The notes beneath the pieces are model-generated. The model did not search any database, was not told the DNA's origin, and worked only from the letters and a program-made list of their open reading frames with translations. From Oegoconia quadripuncta (Eukaryota > Arthropoda > Insecta > Lepidoptera > Autostichidae), in contig OX438750.1 in the NCBI GenBank assembly GCA_949316235.1, forward strand, positions 22,570,865-22,634,864: a stretch of 64,000 bases of DNA, given 5' to 3'. The position numbers were made by a program, and so were the translations under genes. Below are positions 9,623-20,484 of this stretch, one piece after another. Positions within the stretch are counted from its first letter, which is position 1. Every line of letters starts with the position of its first letter.

Positions 9623-11086
9623 GGAATTTATTTAAAATAATAAAGTGGGAAAGTAATATGTATGCAAATTTTTGAAACTTTCATTTCGTACAAGTTTTCA
9701 CGAGTCCCTCGCCGTTGTGTACAGCTGCTAAAATAATATCTCGGCCCACAGAGTCACAATAAATTCTAGACGTTTGTGTTGCTCAGGTGCTCGCTGTGAA
9801 ATGTAGCCTGTTTATGTTTTTGAGATTACGACAATCTCAGACAGATCGTAAATATTTGCGTATCATACACGAGGACGATGTTGCTCACTTCGCCCTGGTG
9901 TTTTCTCTTCGGGTATTAATTTATTTTAGGATATGCTTACACGTGCGTGAAAATTAGGTAGGTCTTTGAGTGATGTTTTGTAGCTACTGAATAACAAACC
10001 AAAAAAACGGGCTGTTCTATAACGTCCAACAAAATCATGTGAAAATATTTTGTGTTTGAGACGATTACATTGAATAATTTTTATTATGTAACTTTGAGAA
10101 CCACCTTATCGTGGCTCGATATAAACATATTGTTGATTGTGTTTATCGCGAATTTTTACTTATGTTTGACGGGGCAGCGGGTTATGTTTCTACTTTATCC
10201 TAAGTTATGTGAAGATGAGGCAAGAGAAGTGCCCTTACCCGGAACTTACTTATTTAGGAGACTAACCATCTTATCTCGAAGGTGGTAGCTGATCTTTTCG
10301 GTCTTTCAAACAAGCATATATTCCTATTACTAACTGGTGCACTGTCTGATAATCTAAATCAATCACGTATTTGACCTTTTTTTTTTGACTTTGGGAAACC
10401 GCATGACGCGTACCGCCCCCTACTTTCTTCGGCTGTAGGGAGGACCTGGGAACGCATAAGCGGCTCCGATGGCGCCTTGGCGGACGCAGCCTTGTATATA
10501 TTGTATTTGACCTACAATATTTAATAGAAAATTCGGCAAGAAGGATCATCTCATAGGACAAGGAAAAATTGATTACAATTTCTGAAAATTATGTTAAAAG
10601 CTTCATATAACGGAATCCTGACATTTAGAGTTCCTGCTACACACACTCGACTTCTTTTTTAATTATCTAAATTTCACAGTATAATATTATTGAAGGTTAA
10701 CGTAAAAAATAATTATCTAATTGGTATCAAGTTAATCTAGTTTTAAAACAATCATCTAAATAAAAATTTAAAGAGTACTTAATCCGTGAGACCAAAGTTT
10801 TCTAATCAATGAGAGAAGTTCGCCGGTCGTAGGTACGTGTTTGTTTTATATTTTAAGTTAGAAACTGGCGTTTTGGTTGTACCATGGAATTGTATTTTAT
10901 ATTTATTAGTCGGTTACCAGTTTGCAAACTAGGTACTATGTACCGCAGCGCGTGTCCGTGTTACAGTTGGAATTGTATAACATTCCATCCCATCCTAATG
11001 AATATCTCTAGCTTCTATAATGTTGTGAATAACAATTGTTAAAATCAGATATTGGCTTCCATTCGATCTATTCCTTTGTAATTAGC
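9623..11086. other. unassigned DNA
   Basis: No gene recognised. 10205-10300 has scattered SINE B words (GTGAAGATGAGGC, ACCATCTTATCTC, GGTGGTAGCT) but too diverged to call. 10400-10490 is GC-richer without an interpretable frame. Confidence 0.4.
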
Positions 11087-11366
11087 GACCTGTTTGGTGT
11101 AGTGGTTAGAAACTCTGACTGCTATACCAAAAGGTCGCGGGTTCGAATCCCGCTAGGGCCATATGTTTGTATGATGAATACAGACATGTGTTCCCGAGTT
11201 ATGGATGTTTTTCATTTATATACTGTGTATTTATTTATACAAAATAATGTATTTGTGTAATTTATCAACCATCTGGTATCTATCCATAATATACAAGCCT
11301 AGTTGCTTAGTGTAGAACTAGATGGCTCTGTGTGTATGTGCAAAGATATTTATATTTATTAATATT
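11087..11366 (+). mobile_element. SINE A, near full length
   Basis: tRNA-like head with A box TTTGGTGTAGTGGTTAG and B box GGGTTCGAATCCC. The body GATGAATACAGACATGTGTT and ACAAGCCTAGTTGCTTAGTG follows, with an ATTTATATTTATTAAT tail. It is the best-preserved plus-strand copy. Confidence 0.88.
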
Positions 11367-11580
11367 AAAACAGTATAAAAAAATGAAGATATTGTATTGG
11401 AATTAATCGATTTAGTATTTTTGTGAACATATAGTTAGTTGATAACAATCACTGAAGAAGCCAATTCATATTTAATTCCCATTTATATCGCTATTAATTT
11501 ACTGATATTTTTACATAATTACGATTTTATAAGTTATTCAATTGTATACATTTCTAAATGTCATGAAAATTTTTATCTAA

Positions 11581-11644
11581 ATCAATAACATATTTAAATC
11601 AATGATGACACAGTTGTCATCATTGATTTAAATATGTTATTGAT
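11581..11644. repeat. perfect 30-bp hairpin
   Basis: 11581-11610 and 11615-11644 are exact reverse complements separated by CAGT. There is no related copy in the window. It could be a very short foldback element or the DNA of a structured RNA. Confidence 0.9.
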
Positions 11645-11866
11645 ATGGTTGCGCGAACTTATTTTTGTCGCGCTTGTCTTCGTAGATAAAAGAGCACTAT
11701 CTCTTAGAATCCTCGAGAACTAACAGGACTGCTGAGAATAGATGGCCAAAACTACCGCGTAGGTACAATCCAAATAATTTTTAATCTGTGCTCACAACCT
11801 ATAAATCGGTCACTTAGAATAGAAGTGCAAGAAAAAATTACAATATTGATTAAAAATATAAATTTT

Positions 11867-12064
11867 GAGGACTGGCTATCTTATCTCTGACAATCGGAAC
11901 ACAGCAATGCTATTAACATTGCTGTTTGGCGGCAGACTTAGATAAGATGGTGGTAGCTAGGCAGGCGGACATTTAAAATGCCCTACCACCAATCAACGCG
12001 AGTACTAAACATGTACCTCGATTCGTAAACACTATGTTGTTTACATTGAGCCACGGAGGCGGTC
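11867..12064 (-). mobile_element. SINE B, 3' truncated
   Basis: GAGGACTGGCTATCTTATCT, CAATGCTATTAACATTGCTG, GATAAGATGGTGGTAGCTAG and TGAGCCACGGAGGCGG occur in the family order on the minus strand. The part with the AATCACACCTGATG module is absent. Confidence 0.8.
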
Positions 12065-12283
12065 AAAAATTCTATGCTACAGACACAGAGTACTTTTTGC
12101 CACAGAAGAGCAAAATACTAATTTCGTAGATCGGTGCACATTAAACATCTCCGAGACTATTCTCCGACTCAGAGTTTCAGAGTTTCGATACGACAAGTAG
12201 AAGTAAGTTTAAAATAACTTGATTACATTGTTAGACAAAAGAAGCGTGTTAAAAAAAAAAACAAATTATTAAGTGTTTGTAAG

Positions 12284-12454
12284 TTGCCCGGTATATTCGC
12301 TAAGAATGATGACTACATCAGCAAAAGGATGTCAATGTTACTCTCCAACGGTGTAGGTGAGAACAGTAGACTGAACTCCAACCAAGGGAGAGAGGAAGAC
12401 AGTGCGGCGCTCACGTCTCCCCCGTCCCCCCAAGATCTGCCAAAGCAGTTCTAG
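12284..12454 (+). other. candidate terminal coding exon
   Basis: After TTAAGTGTTTGTAAG (possible 3' splice site) a frame runs for 56 codons to TAG at 12452-12454 and ends in LPKQF. The frame is open back to 12218, but composition turns coding-like only at 12284: about half GC, few AT-only codons, mixed hydrophilic sequence (IFAKNDDYISKRMSM, then an acidic and Ser/Pro-rich end TSPPSPQDL). A possible GTGAGA donor inside at 12356 gives an alternative reading. I do not recognise the protein. It stands out from the surrounding AT-rich DNA, but no homology supports it. Confidence 0.35.
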
Positions 12455-12999
12455 AAATTGTATAATCGGGACTGCACAGAAACGGGATTAGGTTAGGTTT
12501 TCGCAAATAATTTTTCAAGTCTCATGTTTGTTGCAATTTGCAACTTCCCGTGGAGAGCGAGACATCCGATAGATGGAGTAATTGGTGTCTTGTTTATATT
12601 GATCGGTTAGGAAAATAGTTATAGCGCGTTTTAGGATGTAGTGTGACTTTATTTACAATTAGTGAAAAGAAATTTCGTATATGGGTATTAGGATGTACAT
12701 TGGGATTGTTTGAGTGTAATGTGGCATTAAATTAGGTATAGCAGAAAAAATTAAAAAAACAAGCGCAATTTTTCTCGTATTAACGATTTTTTTTTTGTAT
12801 AATGTGGGTAGTATGAAAAATTGGTTTGTTTCTCGATCCATTTGTGATGTGAAATCTCATTTCCGAACAATCGGAAGTAAGCGGATTTTGTGCAGGTCCT
12901 AAGTATATCCTTAGGTACTTAAACCCTACCTATATAAATATTACCTGATGTAGGTATACTATAGTGTTAGTCCACCCATAAGGTGAATGAAAGACGTCT
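12455..12999. other. unassigned DNA
   Basis: No repeat family or gene recognised, and no clear polyadenylation signal close to the frame ending at 12454. Confidence 0.35.
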
Positions 13000-13115
13000 A
13001 TTGAAGATCGCAGGAAGTCGTTGTATACAGGACGCTTCGAACCGATCGCTGGGTCTATGGAAATCTATGGGAATATAGGTTCAGCAGTGGACATCCTGTG
13101 GCTGATATCATGACA
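13000..13115 (+). mobile_element. LINE 3' end remnant
   Basis: GAAGATCGCAGGAAGTCGTT, TGGGAATATAGGTTCAGCAG and TGGACATCCTGTGGCTGATA match the end of the LINE group seen at 41785-42000 and 40675. Confidence 0.6.
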
Positions 13116-13354
13116 CTATTTATTTTTTCTTGTAACTATAGTGCTAAAAGTGCAATGTCAGTGTACAGCAAAATATACCCAATTCCGTCCTTCTATTTGT
13201 CCAAATAATTGCTCGTTCGTTAGTTTTGCAATAACAAAATTCATATTAAGATTCATATTACAAAACGGCAAAACACAATACTATTGGAAATACCGCGATA
13301 CCTGTCCGTCTGTCGGCGCCATTTGTTGTAAAAACTAAATAAATAAATTGACGT

Positions 13355-13421
13355 AAATAATTGATAAATAAATATTTATTTCTTTTATATTACTAAATAA
13401 TTGATAAATAAATATTTATTT
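13355..13421. repeat. exact 27-bp direct repeat, AT-rich
   Basis: The segments starting AAATAATTGATAAATAAATA at 13355 and 13395 are identical over 27 bp. The ends form an ATAAATAAATATTTATTTAT palindrome. Confidence 0.8.
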
Positions 13422-13454
13422 ATGACGTCGATAACAACACACAACAACAATATT

Positions 13455-13487
13455 GTGGAACACACACACAGCGCCATCTAGTTCCAT
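13455..13487 (-). mobile_element. SINE A fragment
   Basis: ACACACAGCGCCATCTAGTT is the reverse of the SINE A body near its 3' end, followed by a T run. Confidence 0.5.
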
Positions 13488-13496
13488 TTTTTTTTT

Positions 13497-13760
13497 TTTT
13501 TAATTAGAATGGGATCGCTCTTGACCTTAATCTGGACTAATGTCGAGATAAGGTCTACGATGGAACGAGCTTTCCCAGAAGATGCCTATTTTACCTGACT
13601 TTAAAGAGCTGCGGGTTATATGCGATTGGAAACACAGACGGAGGCAATGCGTTCCACTCCTTAGCCGTGCGCATGAGAAACGAAGACCTAAAACGCTGGG
13701 TCCTTATAAATGGCACGTCAACTAATCCATACTACGCTTGTGTGGTGGATATCAGCCTAG
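13497..13760 (-). mobile_element. probable LINE 3' region
   Basis: GGGATCGCTCTTGACCTTAA, GTCGAGATAAGGTCTACGAT and GCGTTCCACTCCTTAGCCGT resemble a widespread lepidopteran retrotransposon 3' region, read in reverse after a T tract at 13487. The assignment rests on memory of the pattern. Confidence 0.4.
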
Positions 13761-14029
13761 ATAGGTATATTTTAACTTTAACGGTTAGAACTCAGAATTA
13801 GGGGTTAAATGGAAAATTAAAAAAGTAAATAAAGTTTTTGTTAAGGATATATTGATATAAAATTATAGGTGTTATCTATTGCTCCATTAAACGGAAACTA
13901 TGTGCCAGAGGCTATTAAAAAAATTCTGACTGCTAGGTCCTAGATGATAAGAATGCATGAATATAAACCTTTCGGCAATATTCAGTGTATGATTCATAAA
14001 TTATAAAAATACTTATTTAAAAAGAGCAA

Positions 14030-14120
14030 CCCCTGAGTTTCTTGCTTGTTTTTCTCTGGATAGACTGCCTTGTGAATGAACGATAATTGTATGTCATGAC
14101 GTTTTCAAATGTAATTTTAA
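14030..14120 (+). mobile_element. LINE 3' tail fragment (family Z)
   Basis: AAAAGAGCAACCCCTGAGTT and TCTTGCTTGTTTTTCTCTGG match the 3' region of the elements at 34765 and 62388. Confidence 0.55.
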
Positions 14121-14142
14121 AAACTTACGAAATGTAACTTTA

Positions 14143-14347
14143 AATAAATAAATATTTCGAACATTTACCCTAATCACCAAGTCCCAAGTTAAGCAAAGCT
14201 TGTACTAGCGATCCTAGATAACCGATAAACATCCATGACTCGGAAATAAATGTTCGTATTCATCACATAAATATTTACCCCTCGCGGGATTCGAACCCGC
14301 AACCGTTGGTTTCGCTGACGGTCACTATCCACTACACCAATCGGTCG
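14143..14347 (-). mobile_element. SINE A
   Basis: On the minus strand there is an A box TTGGTGTAGTGGATAG, a B box GGGTTCGAATCCC, the body ATGAATACGAACATTTATTT, and the tail GTTCGAAATATTTATTTATT that matches the copy at 651. Confidence 0.85.
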
Positions 14348-15591
14348 TATGCAATTACATTTTTGTTATATACATAAAAAAACTGGATGAAAATCTCCTT
14401 CTCCATAAATTACTGCCTTTTGTTACCTAATGTATTACCTAGATCGCTAAATACCAAGCAATACTCGATCTTGTAGAGAAAATAAATTTAATTTAAATTT
14501 GAATTATCTTTTTAATTTTTTTTTTTGTATTTAAGATACTGTGTTACATACTTACTACAAATTCTTAGTTTCACAGAAATCTGTTCATAAAATACATTTA
14601 CCTACTCACTAACATATGTTTGTCAACTTTCTTATGTAACACGTAAAAAATCCGCCGCAAAAAAAAAAAAATCTTACGTCATGTAAAGCTATCCACGTCA
14701 CAGAGGTATCTTCACACAGTATTTTCTGGTGATTTTCTCACGATGTTTTCTTTCACATATACTTAGATCGAGTGAATAAATTTACTGCTGTTTTACCGTG
14801 TGACCTAAGCGTTCAGGTAAAGCAAAACGCCTATTATATAGATATTTACTTATTTTAATTTTCAATATGGCTGTCCCATAATATGGCTTTGGCATTTTAG
14901 CATGGTATATTGTTCACTTTGTCCAATTCCTCTCTGGCCACAGGAAAATTGAAACTATTTGTATTTTATTATGCTAATAATATAAATTTTTTTATTGTTC
15001 AAGTGGGAGATTTTCTCATCGTTTAGTATGGTAGTTCAAAGTGGCTCGAAAGATGGCGCTAACAGATGGGGCCTCTTATTTCTTACATTTTAATTTAATT
15101 TCTACATTGTCCAGAGCCACGCCTAAGCATAAAAACAAAAATAAAAAAAATGTTAGCCATTGGAAAGTCGCCCATACCCACAGATTACTAATAAGTTACT
15201 AAAGTAACCCATATTTTCTTTGGTGGCAGCAACTACTCTTCAGGGGGGACTGAAAATCAGCAACACTGCTACCCATTCATCACAATACTGTGGTTCACGA
15301 TTCTATGTATGCTTGTGTTTTCTTTTTTGTGATGAATAAATACCTACGAGTATAATAAGTACGAACGAATACGCACTTAACTAACTCCCGCGTTATACCG
15401 CTGTCTTTCTGTCTCTATGCCTTACACCGGAGCGACAAGGACATACTATGGTTATATATGGGCATTTACATCAGTTTACAAAAGGATGGGCAAAACCTCT
15501 ACAAGCGGCGTTGAGTTTTCCCGACATTTGTAACGACCAGTCAACGTTGCCATCTTAATATAATTCTGTTTTTCTACCTACAAATGTCGCA
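14348..15591. other. unassigned DNA
   Basis: No gene seen. 15235-15300 (GGGGGGACTGAAAATCAGCA) weakly resembles the block at 51885. Confidence 0.4.
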
Positions 15592-15722
15592 TAGCTGTGG
15601 GTTGTCTGGAAGAGATCGCTTTTAGTGATAAGACCGCCTAATTGTGTTCTATTGTTATCATCAAAAATTATTGTAAATTATTTTGCGCAATAAAGAGTAT
15701 TTGTATTGTATTGTATTGTATA
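15592..15722 (+). mobile_element. LINE 3' tail (family J)
   Basis: GTCTGGAAGAGATCGCTTTT, AGTGATAAGACCGCCTAATT, and GCAATAAAGAGTATTTGTAT with a (TTGTA)n end. This is a standard non-LTR tail layout in Lepidoptera, with the poly(A)-like signal kept. Confidence 0.75.
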
Positions 15723-15769
15723 ATTTGGCAATACAGTCATCTGAAAGGGCGACAAAATTAAGACCGGCT

Positions 15770-15800
15770 CTGCCACAGGTCAGCTGACCGTGCAGAGACG
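15770..15800. repeat. short palindrome
   Basis: GGTCAGCTGACC is flanked by TCTGCCACA and GTGCAGA, giving an interrupted inverted repeat. Confidence 0.4.
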
Positions 15801-15832
15801 GCCCACCCCAATACTGAACCGGCGGGGGTTGT

Positions 15833-16170
15833 TCTATTAACTCCCATTAACTGATGACGTCACTCTTGATTACGAACAACTTTCCCCAAGGAGGCATATA
15901 AGTAAACCATTCTGAAACCACCTTTAGTATGTAAGTCCAATAATTTTCGGGATCGTGACTCAAAGTTTTCACTAGGAACCATAGCCGAATTCAGCCGAAA
16001 ATTGTTGGACTACCATAATAAAGGTGGTTTCAGAATGGTTTACTTTGTATGGACTTCCAAAAAATTTTTGATCGAATTCGCGCTATGGTTCCTTTGGAAA
16101 AGTTGTTCGTAATCAGGAGTGGGGTCACCAGTAAACAGGAATTACACGAATTAAATTTCACCCTGTATAT
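15833..16170. mobile_element. palindromic MITE E
   Basis: The two halves are imperfect inverted copies: GATTACGAACAACTTTCC on the left against GGAAAAGTTGTTCGTAATCA on the right, and AAGTAAACCATTCTGAAACC against GGTTTCAGAATGGTTTACTT. The right end reads ATTTCACCCTGTATA. Related copies lie at 48001 and 50311. Confidence 0.75.
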
Positions 16171-16190
16171 TCTTTCTTCTTCTTCATTTC

Positions 16191-16486
16191 TAACCACCTC
16201 CGTGGCTCAATGTAAACAACATTGGGTTTACGATTCGGAGGTCGCGGGTTTGATCCCCAGCATGGCCTTGGCAAGGCATTTTAAATGTCCGCCTGGCTAG
16301 CTACCACCATCTTATCTAAATCTGCCGCTAAACAGCAATGTTAATAGTATTGTTGTGTTCCGGTTGTCAAAGATAAGATAGCCAGTCCCCCGAATAAAAT
16401 GGGGTTTCCGGGTCAGTACACTTCCACCTTCGGCCTCATTTTCACTTAACATCAGGTGTGATTGAGGTTGGGAATAAAAAAAAAAG
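16191..16486 (+). mobile_element. SINE B, near full length
   Basis: tRNA-like head CACCTCCGTGGCTCAATGTA with a diverged B box GGTTTGATCCCC. The body TGTCCGCCTGGCTAGCTACC, GGTTGTCAAAGATAAGATAG, TTTCCGGGTCAGTAC and AACATCAGGTGTGATTGAGG follows, then an A-rich tail. It lies immediately after the MITE E end. Confidence 0.88.
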
Positions 16487-16940
16487 AAATATGCGGCCGT
16501 CGTGGATAACTTTGATAGCGCGATGCAGAACACTCCGCTTTATCCCAATAAGTGTAAATAATCGCAATAAAAAGGGAGTCAAAAATTCTTCGGCGTTATT
16601 GTTGAGATTATCTGGTATGCACTTAGTGCCAAGTACCGATTGTCTTCAAAATTGAGGTAGTTGCACTGGGATCTCTAGGTCGACAGGTTTACCCTACCAG
16701 CCCTAGATCGCAGGAATTTGGCCAGCTCTACCGACTAACTGGTTCAACGCGAAGAAACGGACCCCCGAGACAATCTGTTACGAATTCGTATTAGTATTAA
16801 AATGCTAGAAAACTTTGATATCGCGTTGTAGGATTTTTATACCTGCTTCTATTGTTTGATTTTGGGTAATAGAAACATTTTGGGACGGCTATTGTATTTT
16901 TTTGATTACTTCCCATTCGGTTGTTCCTTTTGTCCTGCAG
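16487..16940. other. unassigned DNA
   Basis: No repeat recognised. The last 25 bases form the pyrimidine tract of the candidate exon below. Confidence 0.35.
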
Positions 16941-16997
16941 TGGGGCGATGCGGTGTTTGCCAAACCTTCGTGAGTACTTTCACCCGAGAACATATAG
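16941..16997 (+). other. candidate 57-nt internal exon
   Basis: TTGTTCCTTTTGTCCTGCAG is a near-ideal 3' splice site and CATATAG|GTAAGT a consensus 5' splice site. The 57 nt between are a multiple of three. Two frames are open: one reads MRCLPNLREYFHPRTYR, the other RCGVCQTFVSTFTREHIG, which has a CxxC and a His spaced somewhat like a zinc finger. Which one is used cannot be decided. Only one frame has a stop. I do not recognise the protein, and no neighbouring exon can be assigned. Confidence 0.35.
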
Positions 16998-17059
16998 GTA
17001 AGTAATGTATTAATTTATTTTCTGTAATAAGATATAAATTTAACGAAATACAAGGACTG

Positions 17060-17560
17060 ATATGTGTTTGTCTTTAATAATTTATATTTAATATTAAAAA
17101 CTAAACTAAGGGACAGCCCATTGGCCATGTTTGATGAAAATCGTTAGAGATGAACAAAGATTTATGAACAAGTAAGAAAAATCGCGGCTGTAAAATATTC
17201 AACTGTCCACCATGAAAAAAATTCAACTGACAGATGACAACTTATAAAGGTCCAAAGTCCAAATAATTATTGACATCTATTTTAATTGCTAGTGTTTAAA
17301 AAAAATCACCACTTTTTTTTTTAATTTTAGCATTGAAAACATGGTGAATTTATTCCCTTTGCCTTATGAAGGCTTTTCGAAAATAAATAGCTTTTAACAC
17401 ATTTTTCTTAGTATGTTTGGATGGTATCATAGACTTTTGGGAGTTTACAATTTTTTTATATATATATATAACATTAAACTCGTGGATAGGTTCTTCACCA
17501 TGTTTGATCGAAATCGGTTAATTCTGATGTTATCGTGTGATTATGAAGAAAAAGTGTCTT
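17060..17560 (+). repeat. two repeat G fragments
   Basis: 17085-17150 (ATTAAAAACTAAACTAAGGG, ATGTTTGATGAAAATCGTTA) and 17445-17530 (ATTAAACTCGTGGATAGGTT, ATGTTTGATCGAAATCGGTT) match the internal part of repeat G. A (TA)n run lies at 17456-17470. Confidence 0.5.
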
Positions 17561-17631
17561 CTCTTGGGTGCAATAGGTATCTTGAATTAAGAGGTTCTTA
17601 TTATGATACTAATTAAAAAGCTTCTTTAACT

Positions 17632-17760
17632 GGGGTGGTCTGGAAGAAACCTCTAACAGCGATAAGACCGCCTTTGTACACTTTATCATTTATATTAAAT
17701 GTTCTTTGTATTTTATTTTTGTGTGCAATAAAGAATTTAATAATAATAACAGCTAATGTA
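17632..17760 (+). mobile_element. LINE 3' tail (family J)
   Basis: GGTCTGGAAGAAACCTCTAA, GCGATAAGACCGCCTTTGTA and GTGCAATAAAGAATTTAATA, as at 15592. Confidence 0.75.
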
Positions 17761-18006
17761 ATGTACAGTCTGCTCCATAAATAACCATATAGGGACGTTT
17801 TACATGATCAGTGGTAGCATTTTATTTAACCTGTAGGTACCACACGAGGTTCACTAACATGATTGTCTAGACAGGAGGGTCATTTTAGAGAAATGCGGTT
17901 GCTATAGCGTCCATAGGCTTCATGCTTCCATTAATCACGGCTCTGTATGAATGCTTAACTATGACGCCGACTGTACTCCTTTCCAGAGCAAATAAATTAT
18001 ATTCCA

Positions 18007-18300
18007 TTCAGTGCTGTGTGATTTTGGCACTCAAATAGAATAGAACCAACCTGTCTCTTCCCGTGAGTGTCGTAAAAGGCGACTAAGGGACTTTCCACCA
18101 AAAACATCTATAGATTTGCACGTTTCAACGGCGATGGGCTCATCGCCTGTTACGTGTGCATTTCTGTATATTTCCTATGGTGAACCGTGGATGTTGTTTC
18201 AATCATTAAACTTTTAATGTTTGTAACACCCAAAAACTATTGTTTGGGATATCTCTGACCACCCTATTTGGGATAGAGGTCGTGACGTTATGTATGTATG
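18007..18300 (+). mobile_element. SINE D, near full length
   Basis: It runs from AGTGCTGTGTGATTTTGGCA through AGAATAGAACCAACCTGTCT, GGCGATGGGCTCATCGCC and TTTGGGATATCTCTGACCAC to CGTGACGTTATGTATGTATG. The tail equals that of the LINE ending at 41590. Confidence 0.85.
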
Positions 18301-19101
18301 TCTAGTACGAGTAACCACCGGTTGAAAGTATATACGAGGTTGAAAGTATGCTCAACAATATCAGTGGTTGACTGTACATCTTTATGAGTTGCAACATTTG
18401 ATAAAAGAATGCCCTACTGCCCGTTGAAAAATATTAGTCTCATAACGGCTTTATTGCGAACGTCACTCTTTATTTCCTCGCACAGAGCTAAGAAAATAAT
18501 GGTCGTTAGTGTGTGTATACTGGCAATATTGTTTTATACCTAGTCCTTTATGGTTCTGAAAAGATAAAAAAGATAAAACTTTATTAATGGGGCCATAATG
18601 GTTCGTTTTACCTACAGATCCCTGCGATATACTCAACATAATGTTAGCAAATATAAGGTCTAACAAAAATAACCCGACAAACTTTGGCAATTGCACGTAC
18701 ATGACAATAAAATAATATATTCTTTAAAAAAACTAGCCTTAAAAATTATGATTTCGAGTAAAAAAATTAAATGTAAGTGCAAATGAAAATACACATTAAC
18801 AGACTTACTTTATTTAGATTGTACCTTGTTTTATCAATGAGAAAAAACAGGCAACGTTCCATTGATATGGAGGACGACAAAAGGGGATTGCGGGTGGCGG
18901 AGCATAGGGCGCAAAGGTCCAACTCACAAAATTTACATTTCTAAATTTTATTTTTTGAATAAAATCTGTTACCTTTAATGTTTTCTTTTTTATTTATTTT
19001 GTAATAGGTACATCCTATACATACACTCTGCAACGTTTGTCGGGTTAATTTTGTTAGACATACAAGTTAGTTATATATACAAGTAGATGGATAAGATGGA
19101 A
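18301..19101. other. unassigned DNA
   Basis: No gene. GGGGATTGCGGGTGGCGGAG near 18885 is GC-rich but not interpretable. Other DNA is AT-rich. Confidence 0.4.
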
Positions 19102-19415
19102 TCATCATCAGCCATTAAACATACCACTGCAAGGAAGGCTTTCCTTCGAGGCTTGAGGGAGTTTGGGCCATAGTCCACCACGCTGGCCCAATGCGGGTTA
19201 GGGACTTCACATGCCTTTGAATTTTTATTTCTCAGGCATGCAGGTTTCCTCACGATGTTTACCTTCACCGTTTAAGAGCAGTCGGATAAATGCACATAAG
19301 TAATTAAATTAAATTTAAAAACTCATTGGTCTGTGATCATGTGGCCTGCCTGGGGATCGAACTTGGACTTCCTAAATTGGGAGACCGCGTCTTAACCGCT
19401 GAGCCACCGACGCTC
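19102..19415 (-). mobile_element. SINE C, near full length
   Basis: On the minus strand it starts GAGCGTCGGTGGCTCAGCGG with a B box variant GTTCGATCCCC. It continues through AAACATCGTGAGGAAACCTG and CCCGCATTGGGCCAGCGTGG to a GATGATG tail. Confidence 0.85.
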
Positions 19416-19591
19416 TTGTAATGGAAGTTTCGACAGGACAGAGTTCCGATAACTAAGTTGCGACAGGACTGACCTCCGACAGGACACAGTTCCGATAGGA
19501 CGCAGCTCCGACAGAAACATACTTTTCTCAAGACTTAGCGACTTCGGTAAAGTCGAAAAAGAAGTGTTTCATGTTTCTTAGTTAATCTAAT

Positions 19592-19748
19592 CCATAGAAA
19601 ATTATGTATAGATTTGTACGTTTAAATGGCGGCGATGGGCTCACCCCCTGTCACAAGTGCATTTCTGTATTCAAAAGGTAAAACCCAAACGATCATGTTT
19701 TGAATATCACTGACCACCCCATTTGGGGCAAAAGTCTTGAGAGTATAT
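19592..19748 (+). mobile_element. SINE D, internally deleted
   Basis: TATAGATTTGTACGTTTAAA, GGCGATGGGCTCACCCCCTG and TGAATATCACTGACCACCCC match SINE D. Part of the middle and the (TATG)n tail are missing. Confidence 0.6.
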
Positions 19749-19845
19749 AGTTTTAATACACTGTGTGCCTGGGCCTGTGAGCTGTAGTTCTGGTTCTTCC
19801 TTTGGCAGTCTTCCCACGAATGTGTCCTATTACCTAGCTCTAAAG

Positions 19846-20317
19846 TCTGGGGGCACGGCCGTGCCCCCACCAAGTCGAGCAAAAAAGCGTCACGGCCGTA
19901 CCATCCTTTTCTCGAAGCAATTCAGACCATTTTCGACCCCCTGTAACTTCGTTGTGGATAAAAATAGAAGACTGAAATTTTCAGTAACTATGCAGGCATT
20001 GTAAAGACACGTATATTTAAAATTTCATTCAATTTGAACCAGTATTTTTAAGATTATAAGGGGTCAAATTTCTTAATTTTGTCAGTCACTGACTCACCGA
20101 TCATCAAAATTCTAAGGCACTTCTAGCAGACCTAGAAGCTTCAAATTTGGAATATAAGTAGTGTTTGGTGTATGAATCAAGGAAAAACTAAAAAATCTAG
20201 AAAAGACAGCAAAGAACATTAAGCCCATACAGCCAAGTCTTCAGTTAATTAAATTTTTCAATATTTTATTTTACGACAATTATTATTATTACGTGCGAAG
20301 CCGCGGGTTTAAGCTAG
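19846..20317 (+). mobile_element. Helitron-like non-autonomous copy (copy 1)
   Basis: It starts TCTGGGGGCACGG with the perfect palindrome GGGGGCACGGCCGTGCCCCC (19849-19868). It ends GTGCGAAGCCGCGGGTTTAA then GCTAG followed by T, the Helitron-type 3' end (GC-rich hairpin plus CTAG, T flank). The first 425 bp or so match 21282-21745 closely. The base before the 5' TC is G, not the canonical A, so the exact left end is uncertain. Confidence 0.65.
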
Positions 20318-20341
20318 TCCCATATAAATATAGGCGCATGG

Positions 20342-20382
20342 TAGTGCCCCTGCCAAATCGAGCAAAAAATGGGTATTCCGGT
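20342..20382 (+). repeat. partial third copy of the Helitron-like start
   Basis: AGTGCCCCTGCCAAATCGAG followed by CAAAAAAT resembles GTGCCCCCACCAAGTCGAGC and CAAAAAAG near the start of the two copies at 19846 and 21282. Confidence 0.45.
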
Positions 20383-20484
20383 GATGAAAACACGTGTATT
20401 AAATTATTTATTAATGCAAAAAACGTACCTATGTGCGTATTCGTACTTATTACGAGTGCGTAAGGTTGTATAATTATATACCAC

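Noticed and set aside
10205..10300. SINE B copy
   Set aside because: Only short scattered words match; too diverged to support a call.
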